NCBI RefSeq assembly: GCF_016629525.1
Contig: NZ_AP024269.1
Location: 1,426,001-1,490,000, forward strand
From: Kaistia sp. 32K
Lineage (GTDB): Bacteria > Pseudomonadota > Alphaproteobacteria > Rhizobiales > Kaistiaceae
Direction of reading: 5' to 3'
Length of the DNA stretch: 64,000 nt
Below the pieces are notes generated by a model, which worked only from the letters and a program-made list of their open reading frames with translations, was not told the DNA's origin and ran no database searches. The position numbers and the translations under genes were made by a program. Positions 26,136-34,197 of the stretch are shown here, piece by piece (position 1 is the first letter of the stretch; every line of letters starts with the position of its first letter).

Positions 26136-26156
26136 TCCTCCCGCCCCAGCCAGTCA
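26136..26156 (+). repeat. attR direct repeat
   Basis: Exact 21-base copy of the tRNA-Gln 3' end (17579-17599). The bases on either side differ from those at the left copy, which defines the duplicated core. Confidence 0.9.
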
Positions 26157-26405
26157 GCCCAAAATCCCCGAATTCAGTCTCTTTGCACGAAACGGCTCCC
26201 GCCAGTCCGATGCCGCTGCGCGGAGCCATGGATCGCGCGTCGCACGACCCTTGGTAGGGCCGGCGCGAGCGGGCGCTCGTCCCGGTTTTGATGCACCCTG
26301 TCGCCGAGGCGCCGCTGGCCGGCAGGATCTACTGAAACGCTTTACAGGGCCGCCTGTCGCTTCTACCTCTGCCGGCTTCGCAACGTTTGCTCGACAGGCC
26401 CCCCG

Positions 26406-28283
26406 ATGGTTTCCCCCGCCGCGCCGCTTCCCGCCGATCTCCTGATCGACGCCACCGATGAGATCGCGATCCGCCAGGATTTGACGCTGGTGGCGTTGGC
26501 CAAGCGCCCGGCCGATCGCGTGCTGCGCGTCGGGCGGCTGCTCGACGTGCATTCGCGGACTTGGGCGGACGATCAGGAGATCGTCATCAAGGGGCGGCGC
26601 ATTGCCTATGTCGGCCCGGCCGGTTCCTGGACGGGCGAGGCGGCCGAGCGCCTGCACGAGCCGTATCTTGCCGCCGTGCCCGGCTTCGGCGAGGCGCACA
26701 AGCATATCGAGAGCTCGCACCTGACGCCGGAGCACGAGGCGGCGCTGGTGATGCCGCACGGCGTCACCTGGGTCTGCGAGGCGAGCCACGAATTCTCCAA
26801 CGTCAACGGCGCCAACAATCTCGAGTTCTGGCTGGAGGCGCGCCGGCGCGGTTCGCCGATGAAGATTTTTCCGCTGCCGGGCTCGGCCGTGCCGCCGACC
26901 GCCTATGAATGGGGCGGCGGCTATTTCGGCTATGACGAGCAGAAGCAGTTTTTGAACGAGAGCCTGATGGTCGCCGGCCTCGACGAGGTGATGGACTGGC
27001 CGTCGGTCTGGAACCCGGAAAACCCGTCCTATGACCGGCTCTGGGGCATGATCCGCGCCACCTTCGAGAAGCGCGCCGTCGTCGAGGGCCATGCCGCCGG
27101 CCTGCGCGATCTCGCCTCGATCAATGCCTTCGCCGCCGCCGGCATGGCGTCCGACCACGAGGGCTGGTTCCTGGAGGAGGTCTGGGAGAAGCTGACGCAC
27201 GGCCTGTTCGTCGAGCTGCGCCCGCATTCGCTGCCCGAGCTGATCCAGGGGCTCCTCGCCAAGGGGCTTTCCGACTGGTCGCAGATCGCCTTCGTCACCG
27301 ACGACCGCAGCGCCAGCGACACGCTGAAGCTCGGCGCGACCGACTACAACATGCGGCTCGCGATCGAGAACGGCCTCGCGCCCGAGATCGCCATCCAGTG
27401 CGTCACCATCAACCCGGCCCGCCACATGCGGCTGACGCCCTGGGTCGGCTCGATCGCGCCGGGCCGTTTCGCCGACATCGTGCTGCTCGAGGACGTCGCC
27501 TCGCTGAAGATCGCCAAGGTCTGGGCCGATGGCCGTCCGGCCTCCGACGGCGCGAAGTTCGTCGGCGAGCTGCCGGCGATCGACTGGCCGGAATGGGCGA
27601 CGCGGACGGTGAAGATCGACCGCACCGTCACCGCCGAGGATTTCCGCATTGCAGCACCTGGCGAGGGCGCTACCGCCAAGGCGGCGCTGCTCCGGCCGTT
27701 CCACTGGCATGATGATTTTATAACCATGGAGCTCCCCGTCGAAGACGGCGCGGTGCAGCGCGATTTCGAGCGCAACGTGACGAAGTTCGCCATTGTCGAC
27801 CGCTTCTCCGGCGAGGCGAAGGTGTCAAAAATGTTCTGGCTGGGGACGGGGCCGCGCACGCCGGACACGGCGCTCGGCGCGACGCTCGGCCACGACAAGC
27901 ACAATATCTGGGTCGTCGGCTCGTCGGACGAGGCGATGGCCATGGTCGCCAACGAGCTCGCCGCGCAGCAGGGCGGCTGGGTGCTGGTCTCCGGCGGCAA
28001 GGTGGTGGCGCGGGTGCTCTACGAGGTCGGCGGGCTGATGACGGCGCGGCCGGCTGACGTCCTCGATGCCGAGATGCAGGCGCTCTATGCCGAGGGCGCC
28101 AAGATTGACTGGATGTACGAGCCGACCTTCTCGCCGCGCTGGTGGCCGGGCTTCCCGGAGCGGCTCTCCTTCGCGACGCTGACCTGCGCGCCCTGGCGCT
28201 GGGTGCTGGTGGCACCGTCGCCGCTGGCGCCCGAAGGCTTCGTCAATGTGGCGACCGGCGCGACCCATCCGGTCGTCTGGTAA
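26406..28283 (+). CDS. Adenine deaminase family protein
   Basis: A 625-residue amidohydrolase of the adenine deaminase (Ade) type, which converts adenine to hypoxanthine and ammonia with a metal centre. Motifs include PGFGEAHKHIESSHLTPEHE (the H-x-H metal ligands), FVTDDRSASD with an active-site aspartate, and INPARHMRL leading to the GSIAPGRFADIVLL segment. The C-terminal Ade domain (LGHDKHNIWVVG) is complete. It starts the plus-strand cluster that also encodes a BMP-type nucleoside transporter and lies 250 bases after the element's right end. The ATG at 26406 has a poor ribosome binding site. True substrate could be another purine. Confidence 0.88.
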   Translation: MVSPAAPLPADLLIDATDEIAIRQDLTLVALAKRPADRVLRVGRLLDVHSRTWADDQEIVIKGRRIAYVGPAGSWTGEAAERLHEPYLAAVPGFGEAHKHIESSHLTPEHEAALVMPHGVTWVCEASHEFSNVNGANNLEFWLEARRRGSPMKIFPLPGSAVPPTAYEWGGGYFGYDEQKQFLNESLMVAGLDEVMDWPSVWNPENPSYDRLWGMIRATFEKRAVVEGHAAGLRDLASINAFAAAGMASDHEGWFLEEVWEKLTHGLFVELRPHSLPELIQGLLAKGLSDWSQIAFVTDDRSASDTLKLGATDYNMRLAIENGLAPEIAIQCVTINPARHMRLTPWVGSIAPGRFADIVLLEDVASLKIAKVWADGRPASDGAKFVGELPAIDWPEWATRTVKIDRTVTAEDFRIAAPGEGATAKAALLRPFHWHDDFITMELPVEDGAVQRDFERNVTKFAIVDRFSGEAKVSKMFWLGTGPRTPDTALGATLGHDKHNIWVVGSSDEAMAMVANELAAQQGGWVLVSGGKVVARVLYEVGGLMTARPADVLDAEMQALYAEGAKIDWMYEPTFSPRWWPGFPERLSFATLTCAPWRWVLVAPSPLAPEGFVNVATGATHPVVW

Positions 28284-28411
28284 GGATTCCGGCAAACGGC
28301 ACGATTGGAGGCTGGAAAAGCCTTCGATTTGGGCTGGCCAAAACTTGTGCATGGATTAGAGCATTCGGCCAGACGGGCGTCTGACGCCACAGCAGGGGAA
28401 AGAGGTTGCAC

Positions 28412-29392
28412 ATGTTCGAGAAATTGAAGCAGGGAATTCGCGTCGCGGCGGTCGCCTTGCCGTTCGCGTTGGGCGGCGTCGTCACGGCCGAGGCGGAAGG
28501 CCTGAAGATCGCCATGGTCCTGCCGGGCCCGATCAGCGACAATGACTGGAACTCGGTCGGCTATAACGGCCTGCAGGCGGCCGCCAAGGCGCTCGGCGCC
28601 GAAGTCGCCTATTCCGAGAACGTCAACGACGCCGATGCCGAGCGGATCCTGCGCGACTACGCCGCGCGCGGCTACAACCTCGTCTTCGCTCATTCCTTCT
28701 CCTTCGGCGACGCGGCTCTGAACGTCGCCGAGGATTTCCCGGACACGGTGTTCATGGCCGGCACGGCCAAGGAACTGGCGCCCAATCTCGGCACCTATTC
28801 CAACCCGGACTACCAGGGCGCCTATCTCGCCGGCATGCTCGGCGCCGGCGCGTCCAAGTCGAAGACGATCGGCTGGGTCGGCGGCATGCCCGCTCCCAAC
28901 ATGCTCGCCAACCTGCACGCCTATGAGGCGGGCGCGAAGGAGATGGTGCCGGACGCCAAGGTGCTGCACACCTTCATCGGCTCGTGGTTCGATCCGCCGA
29001 AGGCCAAGGAAGCCGCCATCGCGCAGGTCGAGCAGGGCGCCGACGTGCTCTCCGCCCAGGGTGTCGGCGTCATCGACGCGGCGCTCGCCAAGAACGTCCT
29101 CGCGCTCGGCGCCATGACCGACCAGAACCACCTCGGCCCGAAGGTCGTGCTGACCAGCGTGCTCTGGGATCTCGGCCCGCTCGTCACCGCCGTCGGCAAG
29201 GCGGTCGAGGACAAGAGCTGGAAGAGCGAGAACTGGGCCTATGGCATCGCCGAGGGCTCGGTGAAGCTCGCCGACTTCCACGGCCTGGACGCCGGCGTGC
29301 CGCCGGAGGTGCTGAAGGCGGTGCAGGCCAAGTTCGACGCGATCAAGTCCGGCGCCTTCACCGTGCCGCTCGACACCTCGAACGCCGAGTAG
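28412..29392 (+). CDS. BMP-family ABC substrate-binding protein
   Basis: A 326-residue periplasmic binding protein of the basic membrane protein (BMP/PnrA) family, whose members bind purine nucleosides and related compounds. It has a signal peptide (VAVALPFALGG to TAEA) and the family stretch GLKIAMVLPGPISDNDWN. The ATG at 28412 follows GGGGAAAGAGG; a TTG two codons earlier is less likely. Placement between an adenine deaminase and matching ATPase and permease genes supports purine or nucleoside uptake. A stable hairpin follows the stop. Confidence 0.92.
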   Translation: MFEKLKQGIRVAAVALPFALGGVVTAEAEGLKIAMVLPGPISDNDWNSVGYNGLQAAAKALGAEVAYSENVNDADAERILRDYAARGYNLVFAHSFSFGDAALNVAEDFPDTVFMAGTAKELAPNLGTYSNPDYQGAYLAGMLGAGASKSKTIGWVGGMPAPNMLANLHAYEAGAKEMVPDAKVLHTFIGSWFDPPKAKEAAIAQVEQGADVLSAQGVGVIDAALAKNVLALGAMTDQNHLGPKVVLTSVLWDLGPLVTAVGKAVEDKSWKSENWAYGIAEGSVKLADFHGLDAGVPPEVLKAVQAKFDAIKSGAFTVPLDTSNAE

Positions 29393-29402
29393 TTTTTCTC
29401 CC

Positions 29403-29432
29403 GGCAGGCCGGGCGCTCGCGTCCGGCCTGCC
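29403..29432 (+). terminator. Hairpin after the binding-protein gene
   Basis: 10-bp stem GGCAGGCCGG / CCGGCCTGCC with a 10-base loop, eleven bases after the stop. No U-tract of note follows, so it may allow partial read-through into the ATPase gene while protecting the binding-protein mRNA. Confidence 0.55.
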
Positions 29433-29447
29433 ATTTGCATGCTCCGC

Positions 29448-29549
29448 CGCCATTCCGGGCTTGACCCGGGATCCATTCAGCCGTGGCGGACCGCGCTTAA
29501 GGCGACGATGTTTCGGCTGTATGGATCCCCGCCTTCGCGGGGATGACGG
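29448..29549. repeat. Dispersed palindromic repeat, copy 2
   Basis: Arms 29448-29480 (CATTCCGGGCTTGACCCGGG then ATCCATTCAG) and 29515-29549 (TGTATGGATCCCCGCCTTCG then CGGGGATGACGG), each palindromic and inverted to each other; same family as 1121-1230. Confidence 0.75.
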
Positions 29550-29624
29550 AGTTTGGGATGGCTGCTGCGACAGCCTCCCGACAGTTGTTTGCTTCCCGGC
29601 CCGCCAGACGGCGAGAGGACCGAT

Positions 29625-31196
29625 TTGACAGCTTCCGCCAACCCTCTCCTCGACATGCGCGGCATCCGCGTCGTGTTCGGGCCGCTCGTCGCCAATGATG
29701 ACGTCAACCTGGTGGTCGACCGGGGCGAGATCCACGCGCTGCTCGGCGAGAACGGCGCCGGCAAGTCGACGCTGATGCGGGCGCTCGCCGGCCTGCTCCA
29801 GCCTGCGGCGGGCGAGATCCGCATCGACGGCAAACTCGAGCCGCTCGGCTCGGCGCATGAGGCGATGCGGCTCGGTATCGGCATGGTGCATCAGCATTTC
29901 ATGCTCGTGCCGACGCTGACGGTGGCGGAGAATGTCTGTCTCGGCCTCGCCTCGACCGGCCGCGTCTTCCCGGATTTGAAGACCGCCGCGGCGAAAATCC
30001 GCGATCTGGCAGATACCTATGGCTTGGATGTCGATCCGAATGCGCGCGTCGCCGATCTGTCGATCGCCGGCCAGCAGCGCGTCGAGATCCTGAAGGCGCT
30101 CTATCGCGGCGCCCGCATCCTGATCCTCGACGAGCCGACCGCCGTGCTGACGCCGCAGGAGACGGAAGGGCTGTTCCGCATCCTGCGCTCGCTGGCGGCC
30201 GAGGGCACGGCGATCCTCTTCATCAGCCACAAGCTGAACGAGGTGATGGCGCTCACCTCCGGCGTCACGGTGCTCAGGCAGGGCAGGGTCGTCGCCTCTG
30301 CGAAGACCGCGGACACCGACGCACGCGGCCTGGCGCGGATGATGGTCGGTTCCGAGATCGAGCTGCCGAAGCTGGAAGACGTGCCGTCGCTGGAAGCGGC
30401 CGGCGCCGAGCCGGATGCCGCAGGCCAGCCGGCGCGGGCGACGGCGACGCCGATCCTCGCCGTCGAAAACGTCGTCTGCCGCGATGGGCGCGGAACGATC
30501 CGGGTCGATCGCGCCAGCCTCAAAGTGCGGCCGGGCGAGATCGTCGGCGTCGCCGGCGTTGACGGCAATGGCCAGCAGGAACTCGCCGAAGCGATCGTCG
30601 GCCTTGCGAAGACCGAGGCCGGCACGATCCGCCTGATGGGCGAGGACGTGACGGCGGCCTCGGTGGCGCGTCGCATCGCGCTCGGCCTCGCGCATATCCC
30701 CGAGGACCGGCACCGCACGGCGATCGTCGGACCGATGTCGATCGAGGACAATCTCATTCTGGAGCAGGCCGGCGACGCGCCGCTCTCGAAGCGCGGCTGG
30801 CTCGACCGCCGCGCCATCGCCGAGAATGCGCGGCGGATCATGGCCGAATTCGACGTGCGCGCGACCGGCGCGAACCAGAAGGTCGGCACGCTCTCGGGCG
30901 GCAACCAGCAGAAGGTGGTGCTCGGCCGGGCACTGTCGCGTGCGCCAAACCTCGTCGTCGCGGTGCAGCCGGTGCGCGGGCTCGATGTCGGCGCGACTGC
31001 CTTCGTGCACCGGCAGTTGCTGGCGCGCCGGGCGGCCGGCGCCGGCGTGCTGCTGATCTCGACGGAGTTGGACGAGATCCTGGCGCTGTCGGACCGCATC
31101 GTCGTGATGTTCAAGGGCGCGATCATGGGCGAACTCGCCCGCGCCGAAGTGACGGTTGAAAGGCTCGGACTGATGATGGCGGGACGGACGGCATGA
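29625..31196 (+). CDS. ABC transporter ATP-binding protein, nucleoside/BMP type
   Basis: A 523-residue protein with two ABC cassettes, as in the NupO/YufO group. The first has Walker A GENGAGKST and LDEPT; the second has a degenerate P-loop (GVDGNGQQE) with a good signature (LSGGNQQKVVLGRAL), the usual pattern in this subfamily. I take the TTG at 29625 as start, behind GAGAGG; the next ATG is ten codons on. Its stop overlaps the permease ATG by four bases (ATGA). Confidence 0.92.
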   Translation: MTASANPLLDMRGIRVVFGPLVANDDVNLVVDRGEIHALLGENGAGKSTLMRALAGLLQPAAGEIRIDGKLEPLGSAHEAMRLGIGMVHQHFMLVPTLTVAENVCLGLASTGRVFPDLKTAAAKIRDLADTYGLDVDPNARVADLSIAGQQRVEILKALYRGARILILDEPTAVLTPQETEGLFRILRSLAAEGTAILFISHKLNEVMALTSGVTVLRQGRVVASAKTADTDARGLARMMVGSEIELPKLEDVPSLEAAGAEPDAAGQPARATATPILAVENVVCRDGRGTIRVDRASLKVRPGEIVGVAGVDGNGQQELAEAIVGLAKTEAGTIRLMGEDVTAASVARRIALGLAHIPEDRHRTAIVGPMSIEDNLILEQAGDAPLSKRGWLDRRAIAENARRIMAEFDVRATGANQKVGTLSGGNQQKVVLGRALSRAPNLVVAVQPVRGLDVGATAFVHRQLLARRAAGAGVLLISTELDEILALSDRIVVMFKGAIMGELARAEVTVERLGLMMAGRTA

Positions 31197-32263
31197 GCGC
31201 GGTCGAACCGATGCCCGCCGCGAAATTCAAACTGCCGCCGGCGCTCGCCGGCAGCATCTTCGCGGTGCTGGCCGCCTTCGTTGTCGGCGCGGCTTTGATC
31301 GCCGCCGTCGGCGTCAATCCAATCACCGCCTATTCGGCGCTGTTCGAGGCGGCACTCGGCAGCCGCAACGGCCTCGCCGAGACGCTGCTGCGCACCGTGC
31401 CGCTGGCGCTTTGCGGCCTCGGCATCGCGCTGGCCTTCCGGGCCGGCGTGTTCAATGTCGGCGCCGAGGGCCAGCTCTTTCTCGGCGGCACGGCGGCGGC
31501 GGCCGTCGGCGTGGCGGGGGCAGGGCTGCCAGGCTATCTGCTGCTGCCGGCGATGGGGCTTTCGGCGATGATCGCCGGCGCGCTCTGGTCGGGCCTTGCC
31601 GCCTGGCTGAAGCTGCGCTTCCGCGCCGATGAGCTGATCACCACGATCATGCTGAACTATGTCGCGATCCACCTCGTCGGCTTCCTGCTGCACGGGCCGC
31701 TGCGCGATCCCAATGCGGCGTTGGCGCAGACCGCGCGACTGACGGCCGACGCGCGCCTGCCGGTGCTGCTCTCTGGCACGCGGCTGCATGCGGGCATCCT
31801 GATCGTCGTCATCGCCGTCATCCTCGCCCATCTGTTCCTCTGGAAGCGCACCAACGGTTTTCGCCTGCGCGTCGTGGGACTTAACCCACGCGCGGCGCTG
31901 AACGCCGGCATGAATGTGCGCGGCACCATCCTGTTCGGCTTTCTCATCTGCGGCGCGCTGGCGGGGCTCGCCGGTTTCGCCGAGGTTTCCGGCGTGCAGC
32001 GGCGGATGATCGAGAACCTGTCGCCCGGCTTCGGCTACACGGCGATCATCGTGGCGCTGCTCGGCCAGACCAACCCGTTTGGCGTGCTCGCCGCCGCCTT
32101 CCTGTTCGCGGCGCTGCAGATCGGCGCCACGACGATGGAATCGGCGGCCGGCGTTCCTGGCACGCTCACCACCGTGATCCAGGGCCTCGTCGTGCTGTTC
32201 CTCCTCGGCCGCCCGGCGCTCGCCATGCTGCGCGACCGGCTTTTTGGCGGAGGCGCGAGATGA
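31193..32263 (+). CDS. ABC transporter permease (nucleoside/BMP type), first
   Basis: A 356-residue membrane protein with about eight to ten hydrophobic helices and the family segments FNVGAEGQLFLGG and GFRLRVVGLNPRAALNAGMN. It is the larger of the two permease subunits. The ATG overlaps the ATPase gene stop, so the two are translationally coupled. Confidence 0.92.
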   Translation: MSAVEPMPAAKFKLPPALAGSIFAVLAAFVVGAALIAAVGVNPITAYSALFEAALGSRNGLAETLLRTVPLALCGLGIALAFRAGVFNVGAEGQLFLGGTAAAAVGVAGAGLPGYLLLPAMGLSAMIAGALWSGLAAWLKLRFRADELITTIMLNYVAIHLVGFLLHGPLRDPNAALAQTARLTADARLPVLLSGTRLHAGILIVVIAVILAHLFLWKRTNGFRLRVVGLNPRAALNAGMNVRGTILFGFLICGALAGLAGFAEVSGVQRRMIENLSPGFGYTAIIVALLGQTNPFGVLAAAFLFAALQIGATTMESAAGVPGTLTTVIQGLVVLFLLGRPALAMLRDRLFGGGAR

Positions 32264-32295
32264 GGACTGTCTTGTCTCTCACCACCAATCTCCGG

Positions 32296-32369
32296 CGTCG
32301 TCCCGGGGATCCATACAGCTTCCGTCGGAAGGCGGCTGCATGGATCCCGGGCCAAGCCCGGGATGACGG
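32296..32369. repeat. Dispersed palindromic repeat, copy 3
   Basis: Shorter copy of the family at 1121-1230: arms 32296-32318 (CGTCGTCCCGGGGATCCATA) and 32337-32369 (CTGCATGGATCCCGGGCCAA then GCCCGGGATGACGG). It sits in the 178-base gap between the two permease genes. Confidence 0.75.
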
Positions 32370-32441
32370 CGAGGGTGAAATAGGCGTCGGAGCCACGACT
32401 GCTACGGCCCATATCGAAGCCTCGAGCGAGAGGCCCGTTCC

Positions 32442-33395
32442 ATGCAGTTCCTGAATTTCCTCACCGATCCGGTGCTTGCCGGCTTCCTCGCCGCCTCGAT
32501 GCGGCTCGCCATCCCGATCATGCTGGCAGCACTCGGCGGGCTGTTTTCCGAGCGCTCCGGCGTGCTCAACATCGGCCTCGAGGGCGCGATGCTGATCGGC
32601 GCCTTTGTCGGTTTCGTCGCCGCCTTCCTGAGCGGCAGCCTGGCGCTCGGCGTCCTCGCGGCTGTTCTCGCCGGCATCGTCTTCGGCCTGATCCTCGGCT
32701 TCTACACGATCACGCTCGGCGCCAATCAGGTCGTCGTCGGCATCGCGATGAACCTGCTCGCGGTCGGCGTCACCGCCTTTTTCTACCGGCTGATCTTCGG
32801 CTCCGGCACGCAGAGCCCGCGCATCGACGCCTTCCCGCCGCTCGATCTGGGCGCGCTCGCCGATATCCCTCTGATCGGCCCGCTGCTGTTCCGGCAGGAT
32901 CTCCTCGCCTATGTCGCGCTCGGCCTCGTCGTCGTCGCCTGGGTGGTGATGGCAAAGACCCGCCTCGGCCTCAACATCCGCGCCGTCGGCGAACATCCGG
33001 AAGCGGCGGAGACGCTCGGCCTCGACGTCTACCGCATCCGCTATCTCGCCGTCGCCATCTCCGGCGCGCTCGCCGGTCTTGGCGGCGCGTTCCTGTCGCT
33101 CTCGGCGACCGGCATCTTCATCGACAACATGACGGCGGGACGCGGCTATATCGCGCTGGCGATCCTGATCCTCGGCCGCCGCCATCCCGTCGGCGTGCTG
33201 CTGGCAGCGCTCCTTTTCGGCGCAGCCGACGCGCTGCAGCTGCGCGCGCAGCTGCTGCCGACCGGCGTGCCGTTCCAGTTCATGCTGATGCTTCCCTACG
33301 TTCTCACCATCATTGTGCTGGCCGGCTTCGTCGGACGCGGCGGCGCACCCGCAGCCCTCGGCGTGCCGTTCCGGCGCGGCCGCTCCGGAGACTGA
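32442..33395 (+). CDS. ABC transporter permease (nucleoside/BMP type), second
   Basis: A 317-residue membrane protein, partner of the preceding permease. Family segments are FSERSGVLNIGLEGAMLIGA and RTKL-like AKTRLGLNIRAVGEHPEAAE. It completes a full BMP-type importer: binding protein, double ATPase, two permeases. The downstream amidohydrolase gene starts six bases after its stop. Confidence 0.93.
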   Translation: MQFLNFLTDPVLAGFLAASMRLAIPIMLAALGGLFSERSGVLNIGLEGAMLIGAFVGFVAAFLSGSLALGVLAAVLAGIVFGLILGFYTITLGANQVVVGIAMNLLAVGVTAFFYRLIFGSGTQSPRIDAFPPLDLGALADIPLIGPLLFRQDLLAYVALGLVVVAWVVMAKTRLGLNIRAVGEHPEAAETLGLDVYRIRYLAVAISGALAGLGGAFLSLSATGIFIDNMTAGRGYIALAILILGRRHPVGVLLAALLFGAADALQLRAQLLPTGVPFQFMLMLPYVLTIIVLAGFVGRGGAPAALGVPFRRGRSGD

Positions 33396-33400
33396 TTGCC

Positions 33401-34129
33401 ATGCTCGATCTTCATGCCGCCACGTCGCCGGAAGTGAAGGAAGCGCTCGAAAAGGGCGCGGTCGCGGTGCTCGCGGTCGGCGCGCTGGAGCAGCATGGCG
33501 CGCATCTGCCGCTCTCGACCGACACGATCATGGCGCAGGGCGTGGCAAGGCGGATCGCCGCCGAGATCGATGGCCTGCTGCTGCCGCCGATCGCCTATGG
33601 CGACGCGTGGAACAACGAGGGCTTCGCCGGCACGCTGTCGCTGTCCTCGGACACGATGCGGGCGATCTTCCTCGATATCGGCCGCGGCCTGAAGCGGATG
33701 GGCGTCAAGGCGCTCATCATCATCAACGGCCATTTCGGCAATCGCGTCGCGATCAGCCAAGCGGCGCAGGTGCTGAAGGTCGAGGCCGGCTTCCCGGTGA
33801 TGTATCTCGACTATCCCGGCATGGAAGCGATCGCGTCCAAGATCTGCGACAGCGAGCCGGCGGCGCCGACCTTCTACCACGCCGACGAGGTGGAGACCTC
33901 GATGGTGCTGGCGCTGGAGCCGGAGCTGGTGCGGATGGACAAGGCGGCGCCGGAATATCCGGTGTTCCCCGAGACGTTCGGGCTGGAGCCGATGGGGCTC
34001 GACAGCTTCAACAAGTCCGGCGTGTTCGGCGACCCGCGTCCGTCGACGGCGGAAAAGGGCGAGACGCTCATCGCCGGCATCACGGAAGAGAGCGTCCGGC
34101 TGATCCGGCTCTTTCTCGCGAAGCTCTGA
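33401..34129 (+). CDS. Creatininase-family amidohydrolase
   Basis: A 242-residue metal-dependent hydrolase of the creatininase superfamily. Metal ligands are visible in GALEQHGAHLPLSTD (Glu, His, Asp), in INGHFGN and in HADEVETSM. The family opens cyclic amides such as creatinine or formamide-type intermediates. It is the last gene of the purine cluster, so hydrolysis of an imported purine-derived or cyclic amide compound is a reasonable inference. A strong terminator follows. Confidence 0.9.
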   Translation: MLDLHAATSPEVKEALEKGAVAVLAVGALEQHGAHLPLSTDTIMAQGVARRIAAEIDGLLLPPIAYGDAWNNEGFAGTLSLSSDTMRAIFLDIGRGLKRMGVKALIIINGHFGNRVAISQAAQVLKVEAGFPVMYLDYPGMEAIASKICDSEPAAPTFYHADEVETSMVLALEPELVRMDKAAPEYPVFPETFGLEPMGLDSFNKSGVFGDPRPSTAEKGETLIAGITEESVRLIRLFLAKL

Positions 34130-34151
34130 CGCTTTTCAACGCATGGTCTGC

Positions 34152-34186
34152 ATCACGCAGGGGGCAGGGCCCCCTGCGTGATTTGT
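34152..34186 (+). terminator. Rho-independent terminator of the purine cluster
   Basis: Perfect 14-bp stem (ATCACGCAGGGGGC / GCCCCCTGCGTGAT), 3-base loop, then TTGTT. Confidence 0.92.
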
Positions 34187-34197
34187 TATAGCCGCGA

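Larger units (their letters stand above)
17579..26156 (+). mobile_element. 8.6-kb integrative element in tRNA-Gln
   Basis: Bounded by an exact 21-bp direct repeat of the tRNA-Gln 3' end. It encodes a tyrosine integrase next to the tRNA, a serine resolvase, a RepA-like ATPase and two cargo operons. No conjugation or phage structural genes are present, so it looks like a mobilisable or satellite-type genomic island. The cargo part (19.2-23.3 kb) is visibly more AT-rich than the chromosome, consistent with transfer. Confidence 0.9.
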
